DNA of 64,000 nt from CAYUQT01 sp964446835 (GCA_964446835.1 CAYUQT010000050.1:1-64000), one strand, 5' to 3'; positions 19,032 through 28,673 are shown, numbered from the stretch's first letter. Numbers and translations are program-made. The notes: generated by a model from the letters alone, not told the origin.

Positions 19032-20366
19032 GTGAATCGAGTCGCATCGGGCATGGTCGCGGTGGGGCTGGTGTGCACATCGCTGACCGCAGCGGAGCCG
19101 ATTCGACGGCCGGAGTACCTGATCGATTCCTACGGGCGCATCGTCATCTACCACGGGCTGAACGTTTCGAACACCGCCAAGAACGCGGAGGATTTCCTCC
19201 CCTGGCAGAACCCCAAGAGTTTCGTCCGCATGAGAGAGTGGGGGTTCAATCTTGTTCGGTACCTGGTCTTTTGGGAGGCGATCGAGCCGCGGCGGGGACA
19301 CTATGACCCGGGGTACATAGCGGCGACGATCGAGCGTCTCGGCTGGTGCAACGAGCAGGGGATCGATGTGCTCATCGATGTGCATCAGGACCTCTACGCC
19401 CGTAAGTTCACGGGCAACGGTTTTCCGGAATGGACGATCAACGACGGAGGACATCCGTTCAAAGCCAGACAACCCTGGAATATGAACTATCTTTCGCCGG
19501 CCGTTCAGGCGTGTTATGACAACTTCTGGAAGGACGATCGGCTCAGGGCTCGGTACATCGCCATGCTCAAGTATCTGCTGAGCATGGTAGAGCGGCTGCC
19601 GAACGTCATGGGCGTCGATGTGATGAACGAGCCATTCCCCGGGTCGGACAAGCAGTTTGAGGCGGGGGCCCTGACCACCTTCTACAACGATATCCTTGCG
19701 ATGCGGAAGGAGGCCGGTTTTAAGACACGGCTGTTCTTCGAGCCGATGATGTTTACCAGCGCCGGCCTGCCGACCCAATTGCAGGTTCGCTGGGAGGAGG
19801 GGACTGGCTATGCCCCGCACTTCTACGATCCGCTCTGTCATGAGGGGCGGCCCTACGATAAAACGAATCAGGCGATGATGGTCACATCGGTCAGGGGAAA
19901 GGTCGCCGAGGCGATACGCTTCGAAACGCCAATGCTGTATGGGGAGTTCGGGATATCGACTTCGGTGAAAAACTACCAGAAGTACCTGAAGGACTTCCTT
20001 CGTTTGCTGAACCAGTACCACGTGAGCTGGGCCTATTACTCGTACGATGCGGTTCAGGATGGGGGCTTCGGGATCCTCAACAGCCGGGGACGCGGGGATG
20101 TCAAACTGCCGCTGCTGATCACGGTCTACGCTCAGCGTATTGCGGGGCGGAATCCCGTGACCGAGTGGGAGGACAATGCCTTCACGCTTTCGTATGATCC
20201 GATTCGTTGCGATGCGCCGACCGTGGTTTTCGTGCCGCTTGGCCTGACAGACGTGCGCGTTACCATCAACGACAAGCCTGTCCGACGCGATCGATCGTCC
20301 TGCTACATCCATCATCGGCATGGTCAGGCCGACGCACGTCAGACGATTCGAGTTGAGTGGCAGTAG
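19032..20366 (+). CDS. GH5-family glycoside hydrolase (endoglycoceramidase-like)
   Basis: This is a 444-residue secreted (beta/alpha)8 hydrolase. Features: signal peptide to about AAEP; GLNVSNTAK and LVRYLVFWEAIEP at the N-terminal strands; IDVHQDLYARKF; the acid/base Glu in MGVDVMNEPFPG; and the probable nucleophile Glu in LYGEFGIS. The HQD and large insert after VDVHQD resemble endoglycoceramidases (GH5), which cleave glycans from lipids, but other beta-glycosidic substrates are possible. The start is GTG with GGGAGGT about 6 nt upstream. It ends the run begun by the DUF5009 acyltransferase; spacing to the previous gene is 34 bp. Confidence 0.9.
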   Translation: MNRVASGMVAVGLVCTSLTAAEPIRRPEYLIDSYGRIVIYHGLNVSNTAKNAEDFLPWQNPKSFVRMREWGFNLVRYLVFWEAIEPRRGHYDPGYIAATIERLGWCNEQGIDVLIDVHQDLYARKFTGNGFPEWTINDGGHPFKARQPWNMNYLSPAVQACYDNFWKDDRLRARYIAMLKYLLSMVERLPNVMGVDVMNEPFPGSDKQFEAGALTTFYNDILAMRKEAGFKTRLFFEPMMFTSAGLPTQLQVRWEEGTGYAPHFYDPLCHEGRPYDKTNQAMMVTSVRGKVAEAIRFETPMLYGEFGISTSVKNYQKYLKDFLRLLNQYHVSWAYYSYDAVQDGGFGILNSRGRGDVKLPLLITVYAQRIAGRNPVTEWEDNAFTLSYDPIRCDAPTVVFVPLGLTDVRVTINDKPVRRDRSSCYIHHRHGQADARQTIRVEWQ

Positions 20367-20555
20367 GGAGAGTTGCATCGGTTCCAGATGTGGGTGTCGA
20401 GATCGGAATGGGTGAGGTTGAGAGGGGATCACTCCATCTGGTCGCTTGCCGTTGGAATCCACTTTTGAGATACTTACGTTAGCATGTACTTACGTGCAGG
20501 GTATTGCCTGTCTGTTGTGTAAGATGGACTGGGAATTGTGGATGGTGACGCAGCG

Positions 20556-21845
20556 ATGGAACCCGTCGTTCAACTGGCGTTGGATTTCCTGAATATCGAC
20601 CAGGCGCTTCGTGTCGCCCGGGAGGCCGTTGCCGGTGGCATCGACTGGCTGGAGGCGGGCACACCGCTGATAAAGGCCGAGGGGCTCAATGCTGTCCGAC
20701 GTCTCCGCGCGGAGTTTCCGAACAAGACGATCGTCGCCGACATGAAGGTTATGGATGCGGGGCGGATCGAGGTTGAGGCCGCGGCCAAGGCCGGGGCCAA
20801 TGTGGTGGACGTCCTCGGCGCTGCCTGCAATGAGACCATTCGTGAGTGCGTCGAGGCCGGTCGAAGTTACGGTGCGCGAGTCATCGTGGATCTGATTGCC
20901 GTGCCGGACCCCGTGACCCGCGCAGTAGAAATCGCCGCTCTGCGCCCCGACTATATTGGTGTTCACATCTCCATCGATGAGCAGATGCACGGAAAGATGA
21001 GTCTCTGTACCCTCGTTGAGATTGCCAAGCGGGTGGATATTCCGTTGGCCGTGGCAGGGGGGATCAACTCACAGACCTGCGTCGCTGCCGTGGAGAGCGG
21101 TGCCAGCATCGTGATTGTCGGGGGTGCGATCAGCAAGTCGCCGGACGCTCGAAAGGCAACCGAGGAGATCAAACGGGCGGTGGCCACCCGCCGTCCGGTG
21201 GTCAGTGAACTGTTCCGCCGCGTCGGTCCGGGTCAGGTGGGGGACGTATTGAAGCGCGTCACGACGGCTGATATTTCGTTTGCCATGCACAATGCCCGGG
21301 AGATCGAGGGTATTCATCCGATCAAGGAAGGGCTGAGAGTGGCGGGGCGGGCGTACACGGTTCGAACTGCGGCGGGGGACTACGCCAAGCCGGTCGAGGC
21401 GATTGACCATGCACAAGCGGGGGATGTCCTGGTGATCGATGCCGGCGGCAAACCACCGGCTGTCTGGGGCGAACTGGCCACACACAGTTGTCTGAGCAAG
21501 GGCATAGCCGGCGTGGTCATCGACGGGGCAATTCGGGACACGGCACAGATCAAGCAGATAGGTTTCCCGGCATTCGCCCGGTGCATCGTACCCGCCGCGG
21601 GTGATCCCAAGGGGCTCGGCGAGATGGATGTTCCCATCGTCGTGGGCCATTGCCGTGTGTGTCCCGGCGACTGGATCGTGGGCGATGACGACGGCGTGAT
21701 CGTGGTTCCCAAGGATCAGGTCGTTGAGGTGGCCAATCGAGCGCAGGACGTTCTCGAGCGTGAGAACCGCATCCGTGCCGAAATCGAGGCCGGCAGCACG
21801 CTGTCGGCCGTCGCCGAGCTGTCCAAGTGGGAGAAGAAGGCCTGA
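20556..21845 (+). CDS. 3-hexulose-6-phosphate synthase / RraA-like fusion
   Basis: This is a 429-residue cytoplasmic fusion. Residues about 1-210 are a hexulose-6-phosphate synthase of the OMP-decarboxylase fold, with the DxKxxD signature as DMKVMDAG and a C-terminal phosphate site AVAGGINSQT. Such enzymes condense formaldehyde with ribulose-5-phosphate (or run in reverse to supply pentoses). Residues about 220-425 are an RraA/HMG-aldolase-like domain (AVWGELATHS, GIAGVVIDGAIRDT, PGDWIVGDDDGVIVVP). Fusions of these two domains are known in other bacteria and archaea; the function of the RraA part there is not settled. The start at 20556 is chosen at the Met of the HPS domain; a GTG at 20538 is in frame. 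The next gene overlaps by one base (TGATG). Confidence 0.9.
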   Translation: MEPVVQLALDFLNIDQALRVAREAVAGGIDWLEAGTPLIKAEGLNAVRRLRAEFPNKTIVADMKVMDAGRIEVEAAAKAGANVVDVLGAACNETIRECVEAGRSYGARVIVDLIAVPDPVTRAVEIAALRPDYIGVHISIDEQMHGKMSLCTLVEIAKRVDIPLAVAGGINSQTCVAAVESGASIVIVGGAISKSPDARKATEEIKRAVATRRPVVSELFRRVGPGQVGDVLKRVTTADISFAMHNAREIEGIHPIKEGLRVAGRAYTVRTAAGDYAKPVEAIDHAQAGDVLVIDAGGKPPAVWGELATHSCLSKGIAGVVIDGAIRDTAQIKQIGFPAFARCIVPAAGDPKGLGEMDVPIVVGHCRVCPGDWIVGDDDGVIVVPKDQVVEVANRAQDVLERENRIRAEIEAGSTLSAVAELSKWEKKA

Positions 21846-23413
21846 TGGGCGGTCGATCCCGCGACTGGCACTTCATCGCGTTCCTGCTGTTGTGTGTTCT
21901 CTTGATCCCTGTCACAAGGTTGCCGCAATTCCTGGGTGGGCACATGGTCCCTGATGGGGACGAGGGCGTGCTCGGGATCATGAGCAAGCACATCCTGGAG
22001 GGGAAGGCATTTCCTGTCTTTTACTACGGCCAGAGCTATGGGTTGTCGACGTTGGAGGCGGGGACGGCCGCATTGTTCTTCAAGCTGTTTGGCATGAGTA
22101 CGGAGTCTCTGAAGGCGTCGATGCTGTTGTTGTGGACCGTGGGGTGGCTGTTTCTCGTGCTGGCAATTCGGCGATGGTTCGACCGTCGGACGGCATGCAT
22201 TGCGGCGATCCTCATGGCAACATGCCCGGCTTGGGGTATGGCGTCGATGAAGGCGTGGGGCGGGAACATTACAGCCTTTCTCCTGACGAACTTCTGCTTC
22301 TGGATTCTGTCACGTGAAGAGGGGGTGGGCAGGGCCCCTTGGCGCATGGCGATTGTGACGGGGGGGTGCGTCGGTCTGGTCTACCTGGCCAAACCCATAT
22401 GGTTGCCGGGCATGGTGCCGGTGGCGGGTGTTGTGCTCATCCGTCGCCGACAGTGGCCGGGCGTCGTGGTCATCGTGGTGGCAGCAATCGGCCTGGCGGC
22501 ATTGCTGAGCGCCGTAGCTCCTCGTGTTGTTGCGACCGACTACTGGTCTCCTCCACTGTTCCGGAATCCGGACGTCTTTCTGGCGATCCGACGACTGCCG
22601 TATCGGATATGGGTCAGCATGACCGGGTCCCACTGGATGGAGTATCGCTATGTCGCGGGACCTCTGACAGACATGGTGGCCGCGATCTGGTCGGTGGCGG
22701 TTCCTGCCTGTCTGTTCGTTGAGATTCGGGCTTGGACGGCCGGGCGGCGTTGGTCGATTCGTCAGGCGGCAATGGCAGGCGTGTTGGGGGTTGTGGGCTT
22801 CACGCTGCCGCTCAACCACATCCTGTTCGGATTCCGGTACCTTCTGCCCCTGATCGGGTTCCTTATCATTCCGTTCTCCGCAGAATTGGGTGACCTCATC
22901 GCCCGTCAGGGAACCCGGCGTCTGGTGGCGTATGGGCTGATCATCGTCCTGGTACTGATGGGTTCGGGATCGCTGGTGGAACACGGGGCGGTTGCCTTCA
23001 CCGGCTCGTTTGTGCACGGGTGGGTGCCGGAGAAGGCCGCGGTTCAGGCCGTGGCACAGTATCTGTCCGACAACAATATTCGCTACGTTTACAGCGTCGA
23101 TCCGATGTTTCACTGGACGCTGATGTTTGTCAGTGGCGAGAAGGTTGCGGCTCGATGGATCCACCCGTACGATCGCTATCCGGCTTATCCGCGTTCTGTG
23201 GACGAAGCGTTGATGAAAGGGGGAAACGTGGCGATTGTCGGTCGTGTCAGACCGGGGAGCCGATACAGTCGGGACCTCAAGACCTTTCAGGAGGATCTGC
23301 GCAAGGTCGGCTACGGTCATCTCAAGCCGCAGGTCATCGGGGATATGTTCTATGTGTTGCCGCATCCCAGCGTCACCTTGATTCGGTCGCTGGGGTTTCG
23401 TTTGAATACATGA
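21845..23413 (+). CDS. GT39/ArnT-like membrane glycosyltransferase
   Basis: This is a 522-residue polytopic membrane protein with about eleven hydrophobic helices. The first extracytoplasmic loop carries PDGDEGVLGIMSKHILEG; the acidic DGDE pair is where GT-C enzymes of the PMT/ArnT type place their catalytic Asp/Glu. FYYGQSYGL and the C-terminal soluble domain (YVYSVDPMFHW, DRYPAYPRSVDEAL) also fit. It would use a polyprenyl-phosphate sugar to modify a lipid or protein on the outer face. The start overlaps the stop of the upstream fusion gene (TGATG), and the SGNH gene follows closely, so the three form one transcription unit. Confidence 0.85.
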   Translation: MGGRSRDWHFIAFLLLCVLLIPVTRLPQFLGGHMVPDGDEGVLGIMSKHILEGKAFPVFYYGQSYGLSTLEAGTAALFFKLFGMSTESLKASMLLLWTVGWLFLVLAIRRWFDRRTACIAAILMATCPAWGMASMKAWGGNITAFLLTNFCFWILSREEGVGRAPWRMAIVTGGCVGLVYLAKPIWLPGMVPVAGVVLIRRRQWPGVVVIVVAAIGLAALLSAVAPRVVATDYWSPPLFRNPDVFLAIRRLPYRIWVSMTGSHWMEYRYVAGPLTDMVAAIWSVAVPACLFVEIRAWTAGRRWSIRQAAMAGVLGVVGFTLPLNHILFGFRYLLPLIGFLIIPFSAELGDLIARQGTRRLVAYGLIIVLVLMGSGSLVEHGAVAFTGSFVHGWVPEKAAVQAVAQYLSDNNIRYVYSVDPMFHWTLMFVSGEKVAARWIHPYDRYPAYPRSVDEALMKGGNVAIVGRVRPGSRYSRDLKTFQEDLRKVGYGHLKPQVIGDMFYVLPHPSVTLIRSLGFRLNT

Positions 23414-23439
23414 GCCGGGGGAGAGGCGGACTGACTCTC

Positions 23440-24498
23440 ATGAAGATCACCCGACAGACCGTGCTGAAACTCGGCAACGCCCTGGTCTCCCTGATCGTCG
23501 CGCTGGTCTTGGGCGAGGTGTTTCTTCGATACTACTTCAACGTCGTGACCTACAAGCGTACAGAGGCCGTGGATCGCATTCAGAAGTACCTTGAGGTGCG
23601 TCCGGACATCGGTTTCGTCTGGAAGCCCAATGTCGATCACAAGGATCAGATCATTCTGTCCTGGGCGGATCAGGACCCCGAGCACGCGGTTCTGAGCACG
23701 GATCAGTGGGGCTTCCGCAACCATCCAAAGGCGATCGCCGGCATCGCGGCGGGTAAACCAGTAGACGTTGTAGGTGTTGGCGATTCCTTCATCGAGATGG
23801 CGGCCCGTCCGCTCTACGAGTTCTTCGAGAAGCAGGGGTTGACCTACCACAGTTTCGCGATGCACCGGCAGTGTACCCCTCAGTACAACCTCATCATCGA
23901 GCGGTACGCCCTGCCGCTCCATCCGCGCTGGGTTCTGTACGGCGTGTTCGAAAACGACTTCTATGAATTGGGCGACTACCAGGCCTGGCGGCAGTCCGGA
24001 CTGGATTGGTTCACGTATCACAGCGGGTACTGGTGCGGCCCGCCGATCGGGCACGACAGCCTGCTTCGTCCCAAGGGGTACATGGCATTGTACCAGGCCC
24101 TGTTGCCGGCGAGCTTCGTCCAGCGAAAGGTTCAGGGCATCATCGACAGCGCCTTACGAGACACCTGTAGCGATTTGATGGCCGCCGATCGGCTTTGCCG
24201 GCAGGCGAATGCTCGTTTGATCGTGTTGCTGATTCCGGGCAAGGAGACGCTCTTCCACGGTCTCAAGGAAGTTGGCCGCTGCTATGACCACATCGGCAGG
24301 TATCTGAACGACAGGGGCATTGCTGTGTTGGATCTGCGACCTGTGATCCTGAGTCACCCCAAGCCCCGGTCACTCTTCTATCAGGTGGATGGGCACTGGA
24401 ATCGCGACGGCATCCGCCGTGCGGCCGACGAGATCTATCAGAAGATGCAGACGAACGGACCGGCAACGCGACCTGCCTCCTCCAGAGCGGTACCGTAA
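23440..24498 (+). CDS. membrane-anchored SGNH-hydrolase-like protein
   Basis: The product is 352 residues. An N-terminal signal anchor (LVSLIVALVLGEVFLRYYF) precedes an SGNH-fold domain. The nucleophile motif is VVGVGDSFIE (GDS) and the C-terminal catalytic dyad is in QVDGHWNRDG (DxxH). This arrangement is seen in AlgX/DltD-like O-acyl transferases or esterases working on exopolysaccharides. An alternative start at 23410 overlaps the previous stop as ATGA; I prefer 23440 because GGAGAGG lies upstream (about 13 nt, slightly long) and the signal anchor then starts properly. It is likely co-translated with the GT39-like transferase and may acylate the same glycan. Confidence 0.82.
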   Translation: MKITRQTVLKLGNALVSLIVALVLGEVFLRYYFNVVTYKRTEAVDRIQKYLEVRPDIGFVWKPNVDHKDQIILSWADQDPEHAVLSTDQWGFRNHPKAIAGIAAGKPVDVVGVGDSFIEMAARPLYEFFEKQGLTYHSFAMHRQCTPQYNLIIERYALPLHPRWVLYGVFENDFYELGDYQAWRQSGLDWFTYHSGYWCGPPIGHDSLLRPKGYMALYQALLPASFVQRKVQGIIDSALRDTCSDLMAADRLCRQANARLIVLLIPGKETLFHGLKEVGRCYDHIGRYLNDRGIAVLDLRPVILSHPKPRSLFYQVDGHWNRDGIRRAADEIYQKMQTNGPATRPASSRAVP

Positions 24499-24511
24499 GG
24501 CATGCCGTGCG

Positions 24512-26008
24512 CTATTCCGTGCACCAGAGTGCATAGAGCCGAGCGTTGCTCAGTGTGATCCGGAGGCTGATGGTGCCAGAGAGCCCGGCCGGTGGTGTCT
24601 CTGCCCATTCGGCAGCGACATCCAGGCCGTCAGCTCGGATGGGGCGCGCTGTGGCCACGACCTTGCCGCTGGGGTCCAACGCTTCGATCAGGATCTGCCC
24701 AAAATCGCACTTGGCATTTACGTGAAGCGTCCTGCCCTTCAACCTCAGGGGTTTGGTGATGATCTGTCCCTTATCGAACGAGGCTCCAAGCGAGACGAAT
24801 CGGTCTGGAGGAACTGTTGCCAGGCCGACGGCACTTCCGGGTTCGCCGCGATCCTGTCCTTCGTACGGTGGGTGACGATACGTTCGTCCCGCATAATAGA
24901 ATCGCAATTCGTTGCCGACGCGGATGGGCGGATTGCACGCCAGACTGTTGTTGAATCGGTCCCACTCGCCGATGTCTCCGCATGGGATGAAGGCGATACG
25001 TCTTCCGTCACTGTTGCAGACTCGCTGGAAGCGGATTCCGTCGTGGCTTACCGCCAGTTGAATGTCGAGCCAGGAGTTGCCTTGCTGGCAGGTGAACACC
25101 TGTACAAGGCCGATGTAGAGGCCTTCATAGGGGAAGACCAGGACCGAGTAGATCTCCGTTCCTGGTGGGTCCTGTGTGTCCATGGTCAGGACGACGGGGC
25201 CCTTGCCGGGATCGGTGATGTCCCAATGAAGGAAGTCAGGCGATTCCACGCGAGCCACAACGCGTCCCCAGAAGTTCTTCTTCACCCAGGGATCGCTCTC
25301 ATTGGCCTTGGCCACGTCGGGGGGGACCTGTCGGGTCCTGCCGTAGAGAACGTATTTGTTGCGGACCGGGTCATGCATCCAGTGTGAGGCGCCGTCGCAG
25401 ATCGCCTCGGTAGTCCAGTTGTCGATGAGGGTCCACCGAAGGCCGTCCGGACTGCCCGCCACACCCAATCCTCGACGCTGCCCACGATGGTGGGGGTCCT
25501 GTCGGGGGCCGTTGTAGTCGCGCTGCAGGCTCAGAAAACCGAGTTTGTAGCGTCGTTGAGGGTCGGGGTCGCACGGATCCTTCATGACGCCGAAGGTCTC
25601 ATAGTAGTAGGGCAGCGCCACCTTGTCGGGACCCGCTTCGCGAGTCAGGACGAGGTTGGTCTTCTGACCCTGGTGGCGAATGATGTCCATCATCGGTTTG
25701 GACCACGTCAGACCGTCCGAACTTTCGGCGTAGGCCAGACCGCCCTCGGTGATGTACCACATGCGGTACCGAGTTTCGTCGAGCAGCACAGACCCATAGG
25801 TCAGCGCGACCTTTCCTTCCCACGGGGCGTCCGGTCTGAGCAGAGGATTATGTGGGTGCTTGGTCGCGCGACGGATCTCCCGGCAAACGCCGCTCATGGA
25901 GGCGATCAAGCGGTCGTCCAGAAACAGGACATGCGTGCTGTCCAGGGGGATCGGGGAGGAATCAGCGGCAGCGGTACAGAAGACCAAGATGAAGGCGATC
26001 GGAGTCAT
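24512..26008 (-). CDS. secreted five-bladed beta-propeller glycosidase-like protein
   Basis: The protein has 498 residues. A short signal peptide (MTPIAFILVFCTAAAD) is followed by repeated blade motifs: LAYAESSDGLTWSKP, GVAGSPDGLRWTLID, VARVESPDFLHWDIT and LAVSHDGIRFQRV. The pattern 'SxDGxxW' with alternating Asp and Glu resembles the GH32/43/130 five-bladed propellers, often found in Planctomycetes as uncharacterised 'glycosyl hydrolase family 32/43-like' proteins. A C-terminal beta-sandwich (about 400-498: LRLKGRTLHVNAKC, GQILIEALD) ends the chain. Upstream in-frame sequence to 26224 is not protein-like, so I start at the signal peptide Met. It is convergent with the SGNH gene, 13 bp apart. 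Confidence 0.82.
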   Translation of the reverse strand: MTPIAFILVFCTAAADSSPIPLDSTHVLFLDDRLIASMSGVCREIRRATKHPHNPLLRPDAPWEGKVALTYGSVLLDETRYRMWYITEGGLAYAESSDGLTWSKPMMDIIRHQGQKTNLVLTREAGPDKVALPYYYETFGVMKDPCDPDPQRRYKLGFLSLQRDYNGPRQDPHHRGQRRGLGVAGSPDGLRWTLIDNWTTEAICDGASHWMHDPVRNKYVLYGRTRQVPPDVAKANESDPWVKKNFWGRVVARVESPDFLHWDITDPGKGPVVLTMDTQDPPGTEIYSVLVFPYEGLYIGLVQVFTCQQGNSWLDIQLAVSHDGIRFQRVCNSDGRRIAFIPCGDIGEWDRFNNSLACNPPIRVGNELRFYYAGRTYRHPPYEGQDRGEPGSAVGLATVPPDRFVSLGASFDKGQIITKPLRLKGRTLHVNAKCDFGQILIEALDPSGKVVATARPIRADGLDVAAEWAETPPAGLSGTISLRITLSNARLYALWCTE

Positions 26009-26512
26009 TGCTGTCTCTCTGGCGAAGTTCGTTGAGGCGCGACCTTGAGAAACGCAGCGGGGTCGTGTGTCTGAGATGATACCGGTGCCCCGACGGTCTG
26101 TCACCCCTTCTCTTGCGAGGTGGCGCTTGTGCAGAACACAGGAGTGTGACCGACGGTTCCACAGCCTTGGGTTATCCGCAAGGTGACGCTCACCGCTTGA
26201 ATCTTTACACTCACAGCTTGACAATAAGGTATAGTTGGCTGTAGTATCACCTTAAATTATCCGCAAGGTCGGTGATCGATTCGGGTGGGCCTGTGAGGGG
26301 CATGGAAGACACCCTTCGAGACAACAATACGGTGGCAAGACACGTGCGTCAGTTTACTGTTATTGGCTGACCGAAAGTCATTTTCTTGGATGTAGGGCAA
26401 CTGTATCTGCTATATGCACTGTGTGCCGATATGGATGGTAGATATAGGTCACCGCGGAATTCGTCGTGTGTCGTGTTTGGCGCGTGACCTTTTAGAGAGG
26501 AAGGAGTGGGTC
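26009..26512. other. 504-bp divergent regulatory region
   Basis: No coding region is supported; base composition is more AT-rich than in neighbouring genes. It contains two identical 13-mers TTATCCGCAAGGT (26172-26184, 26257-26269), GGTGA-CGC-TCACC (26182-26194), and a sigma70-like promoter listed separately. The long leader (about 260 nt) before the plus-strand gene contains no recognised riboswitch. Confidence 0.55.
26218..26247 (+). promoter_or_regulatory. sigma70-type promoter with inverted repeat
   Basis: TTGACA (26218-26223), 18-nt spacer, TAGTAT (26242-26247). TAAGGT (26225-26230) and ACCTTA (26249-26254) form an inverted repeat bracketing the -10, a typical operator position. It would transcribe the propeller gene at 26513. 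Confidence 0.5.
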
Positions 26513-28645
26513 ATGAGGGGCGTATCTGTTCTCGGCGTATCGATTCTCATGGGCATCCCCATGATCACGATGGCTTCGGAGCCGGATTGGGGATGGCAGA
26601 ATCCCCTTCCCACCGGGAACAGGCTTCAGGGAGTCTGGGGAAGCGATTCCAACAGTGTATTCGCCGTTGGCGAATACGGGACCATTCTGTTCTATAACGG
26701 TTCGGTCTGGTCGACGATGAGCGGCGGCGTGACAGAGCGGCTCAGCGCCGTTCTGGGTTTCGGGCCGAATGACGTGTTTGCCGTCGGGTACAAGGGAGAG
26801 GTGCTTCGCTACGATGGCAGTTCCTGGTCGGCTATGGTCAGCGGCACGACGTCAGATCTGTATGCCCTCTGGGGCAGCGATTCGAGCGACCTCTTCGCCG
26901 TCGGTTCAGGGGGCGCGATCCTGCACTACGATGGAACCGCCTGGTCGACGATGACCAGCGGGACTGCGGTGGCTCTTTGGGGCGTCTGGGGCAGTGGTCC
27001 GAACGATGTGTTCGCGGTGGGGGACAGCGGCACCATCCTTCGATATGACGGGATCGAATGGCAGCCCATGACCAGCGGTTCGACGCGGAAGCTTCTGGGC
27101 ATCTGGGGCACCGGGCCCTCGGACGTGTTCGCCGTGGGCTACTCAGGCACGATCCTCCGATACGATGGGATGACATGGTCGCCCTCAACCAGTGGGACTA
27201 CGATGGCTCTCTCCGGCGTCTGGGGCAGCGCCGGAACCGACGTCTACGCCGTTGGGTATGGCGGCACATTGCTTCACTACAGTGGTTCAGGTTGGTCGAG
27301 TGTGACGAGCGGAACGTCGTATTTTCTCTACGGCGTCTGGGGTTCGGGCCCAGGCGACATCTTTGTGGTGGGTGATCGCGGGACCATCCTTCGTGGCAGC
27401 GGATCAATCTGGTCGGCCATGAGCACCGGTGAGAAGTACAACCTCAATGCCGTCTGGGGCTCCGCTTCGGACGACGTCTACGCGGTGGGCTTCGATGCCA
27501 ATCAGAATGCCGGGGTTCTGCACTACGACGGGGCAGCCTGGACGGCGATGGACGTTGGGTTGAACGTAAGGCTTCTGGGCGTTTGGGGCAGTGCAGCGAA
27601 CGACGTCTTCGCATCGGGGGGCGTCTGGGATGACGCGAATTCTGTGTACCGGGGGGCGGTAGTCCACTATGACGGTGCGATCTGGACGCAGATGCCCATT
27701 CCACCGGCGACATCATTGACCAGCATCTACGGGTTTGGGCCGAACAGTGTGTTCTGCGTGGGGGAGGGTGGCGCGATCCTTTACTATGATGGATCCGCCT
27801 GGTCGGCGATGGGCGGGGGAGGCGGGAACAACCTGGCCTGTGTCTGGGGGACGAGTCCCAACGACGTCTATGCCGTCGGATATAATCCGATCACCGACCT
27901 GGGCGTGTTGCTTCACTACGATGGTTCGGTCTGGACGACTTCCAGTACGGACGAGACGATTCTTCTGTCGATCTGGGGAACCGGGCCGAATGATCTGTTC
28001 GCTGCCGGTTGGGGGGGGATCATCTTCCACTATGACGGAGTCGAATGGTCTGAGGCAGACACGGGCATGCCTATCGATGTGATCTTCTGGCAGGGTTGGA
28101 GCGCCGGGCCGAATGATGCGTTCGTTGTCGGTGCGCAGGGGTATGAGCAGAAAGGTGCTATCCTCCACTTCGATGGTTCCGCATGGTCGTCGATGAACAT
28201 CGGGACGGGTAGCGGGATGAAAGCCATTTGGGGGGCCAGCTCCAGCGACGTCTTTGCCGTTGGGATTGAGGGCACGATTCTCCATTACCCACAAGCGACT
28301 TACTCCTTGGACGTGAGCATCGTTCATTCGGACTATGGACATGTCGAGCTCAGTCCGCTGCCCAAGGATGCAAACGCCCCGCGTTATCCAAAGGGGACGG
28401 TGGTGACGCTGACGGCTGTTCCCAACTCGGGTAAGAAGCTCGAGACGTGGACAGTCTGGGATCCCAATTTCCCGGGAGACCCGAATTTCGGGGTGGTCGA
28501 CGCCAACAAGGTGATCACACTCGTGATGGATCAAGACTATCAGGTGGAGGCCGCTTTCAAGTGCGGTTCGGGGATGGAGGTCTTCCTGCCGATGGCGATG
28601 TTCAGCCTGCTTCTCGTGGCGGGGATTCGACGGGGCGGGGAGTAG
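26513..28645 (+). CDS. secreted 14-repeat propeller protein with C-terminal sorting module
   Basis: This is a 710-residue protein: signal peptide (ending TMASEP), then 14 consecutive repeats of about 39-48 residues with consensus VWGSxxxDVFAVGxxGTIL-HYDGxxWSxM (for example LWGSDSSDLFAVGSGGAILH). These fold as propeller blades, so 14 repeats could make two seven-bladed propellers. Residues about 610-680 are the same InlB-like domain as in the hydrolase at 13.7 kb (VVTLTAVPNSGKKLETW, DANKVITLVMDQDYQVEAAF). The end is CGSG, a hydrophobic helix (VFLPMAMFSLLLVAGI) and RRGGE. AAGGAG at 26501-26506 fixes the start. It has no catalytic motif and is likely a surface-displayed binding or adhesion protein. 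Confidence 0.9.
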   Translation: MRGVSVLGVSILMGIPMITMASEPDWGWQNPLPTGNRLQGVWGSDSNSVFAVGEYGTILFYNGSVWSTMSGGVTERLSAVLGFGPNDVFAVGYKGEVLRYDGSSWSAMVSGTTSDLYALWGSDSSDLFAVGSGGAILHYDGTAWSTMTSGTAVALWGVWGSGPNDVFAVGDSGTILRYDGIEWQPMTSGSTRKLLGIWGTGPSDVFAVGYSGTILRYDGMTWSPSTSGTTMALSGVWGSAGTDVYAVGYGGTLLHYSGSGWSSVTSGTSYFLYGVWGSGPGDIFVVGDRGTILRGSGSIWSAMSTGEKYNLNAVWGSASDDVYAVGFDANQNAGVLHYDGAAWTAMDVGLNVRLLGVWGSAANDVFASGGVWDDANSVYRGAVVHYDGAIWTQMPIPPATSLTSIYGFGPNSVFCVGEGGAILYYDGSAWSAMGGGGGNNLACVWGTSPNDVYAVGYNPITDLGVLLHYDGSVWTTSSTDETILLSIWGTGPNDLFAAGWGGIIFHYDGVEWSEADTGMPIDVIFWQGWSAGPNDAFVVGAQGYEQKGAILHFDGSAWSSMNIGTGSGMKAIWGASSSDVFAVGIEGTILHYPQATYSLDVSIVHSDYGHVELSPLPKDANAPRYPKGTVVTLTAVPNSGKKLETWTVWDPNFPGDPNFGVVDANKVITLVMDQDYQVEAAFKCGSGMEVFLPMAMFSLLLVAGIRRGGE

Positions 28646-28673
28646 GTGAGTCGACGTCGATTCTCTCCTGAGC

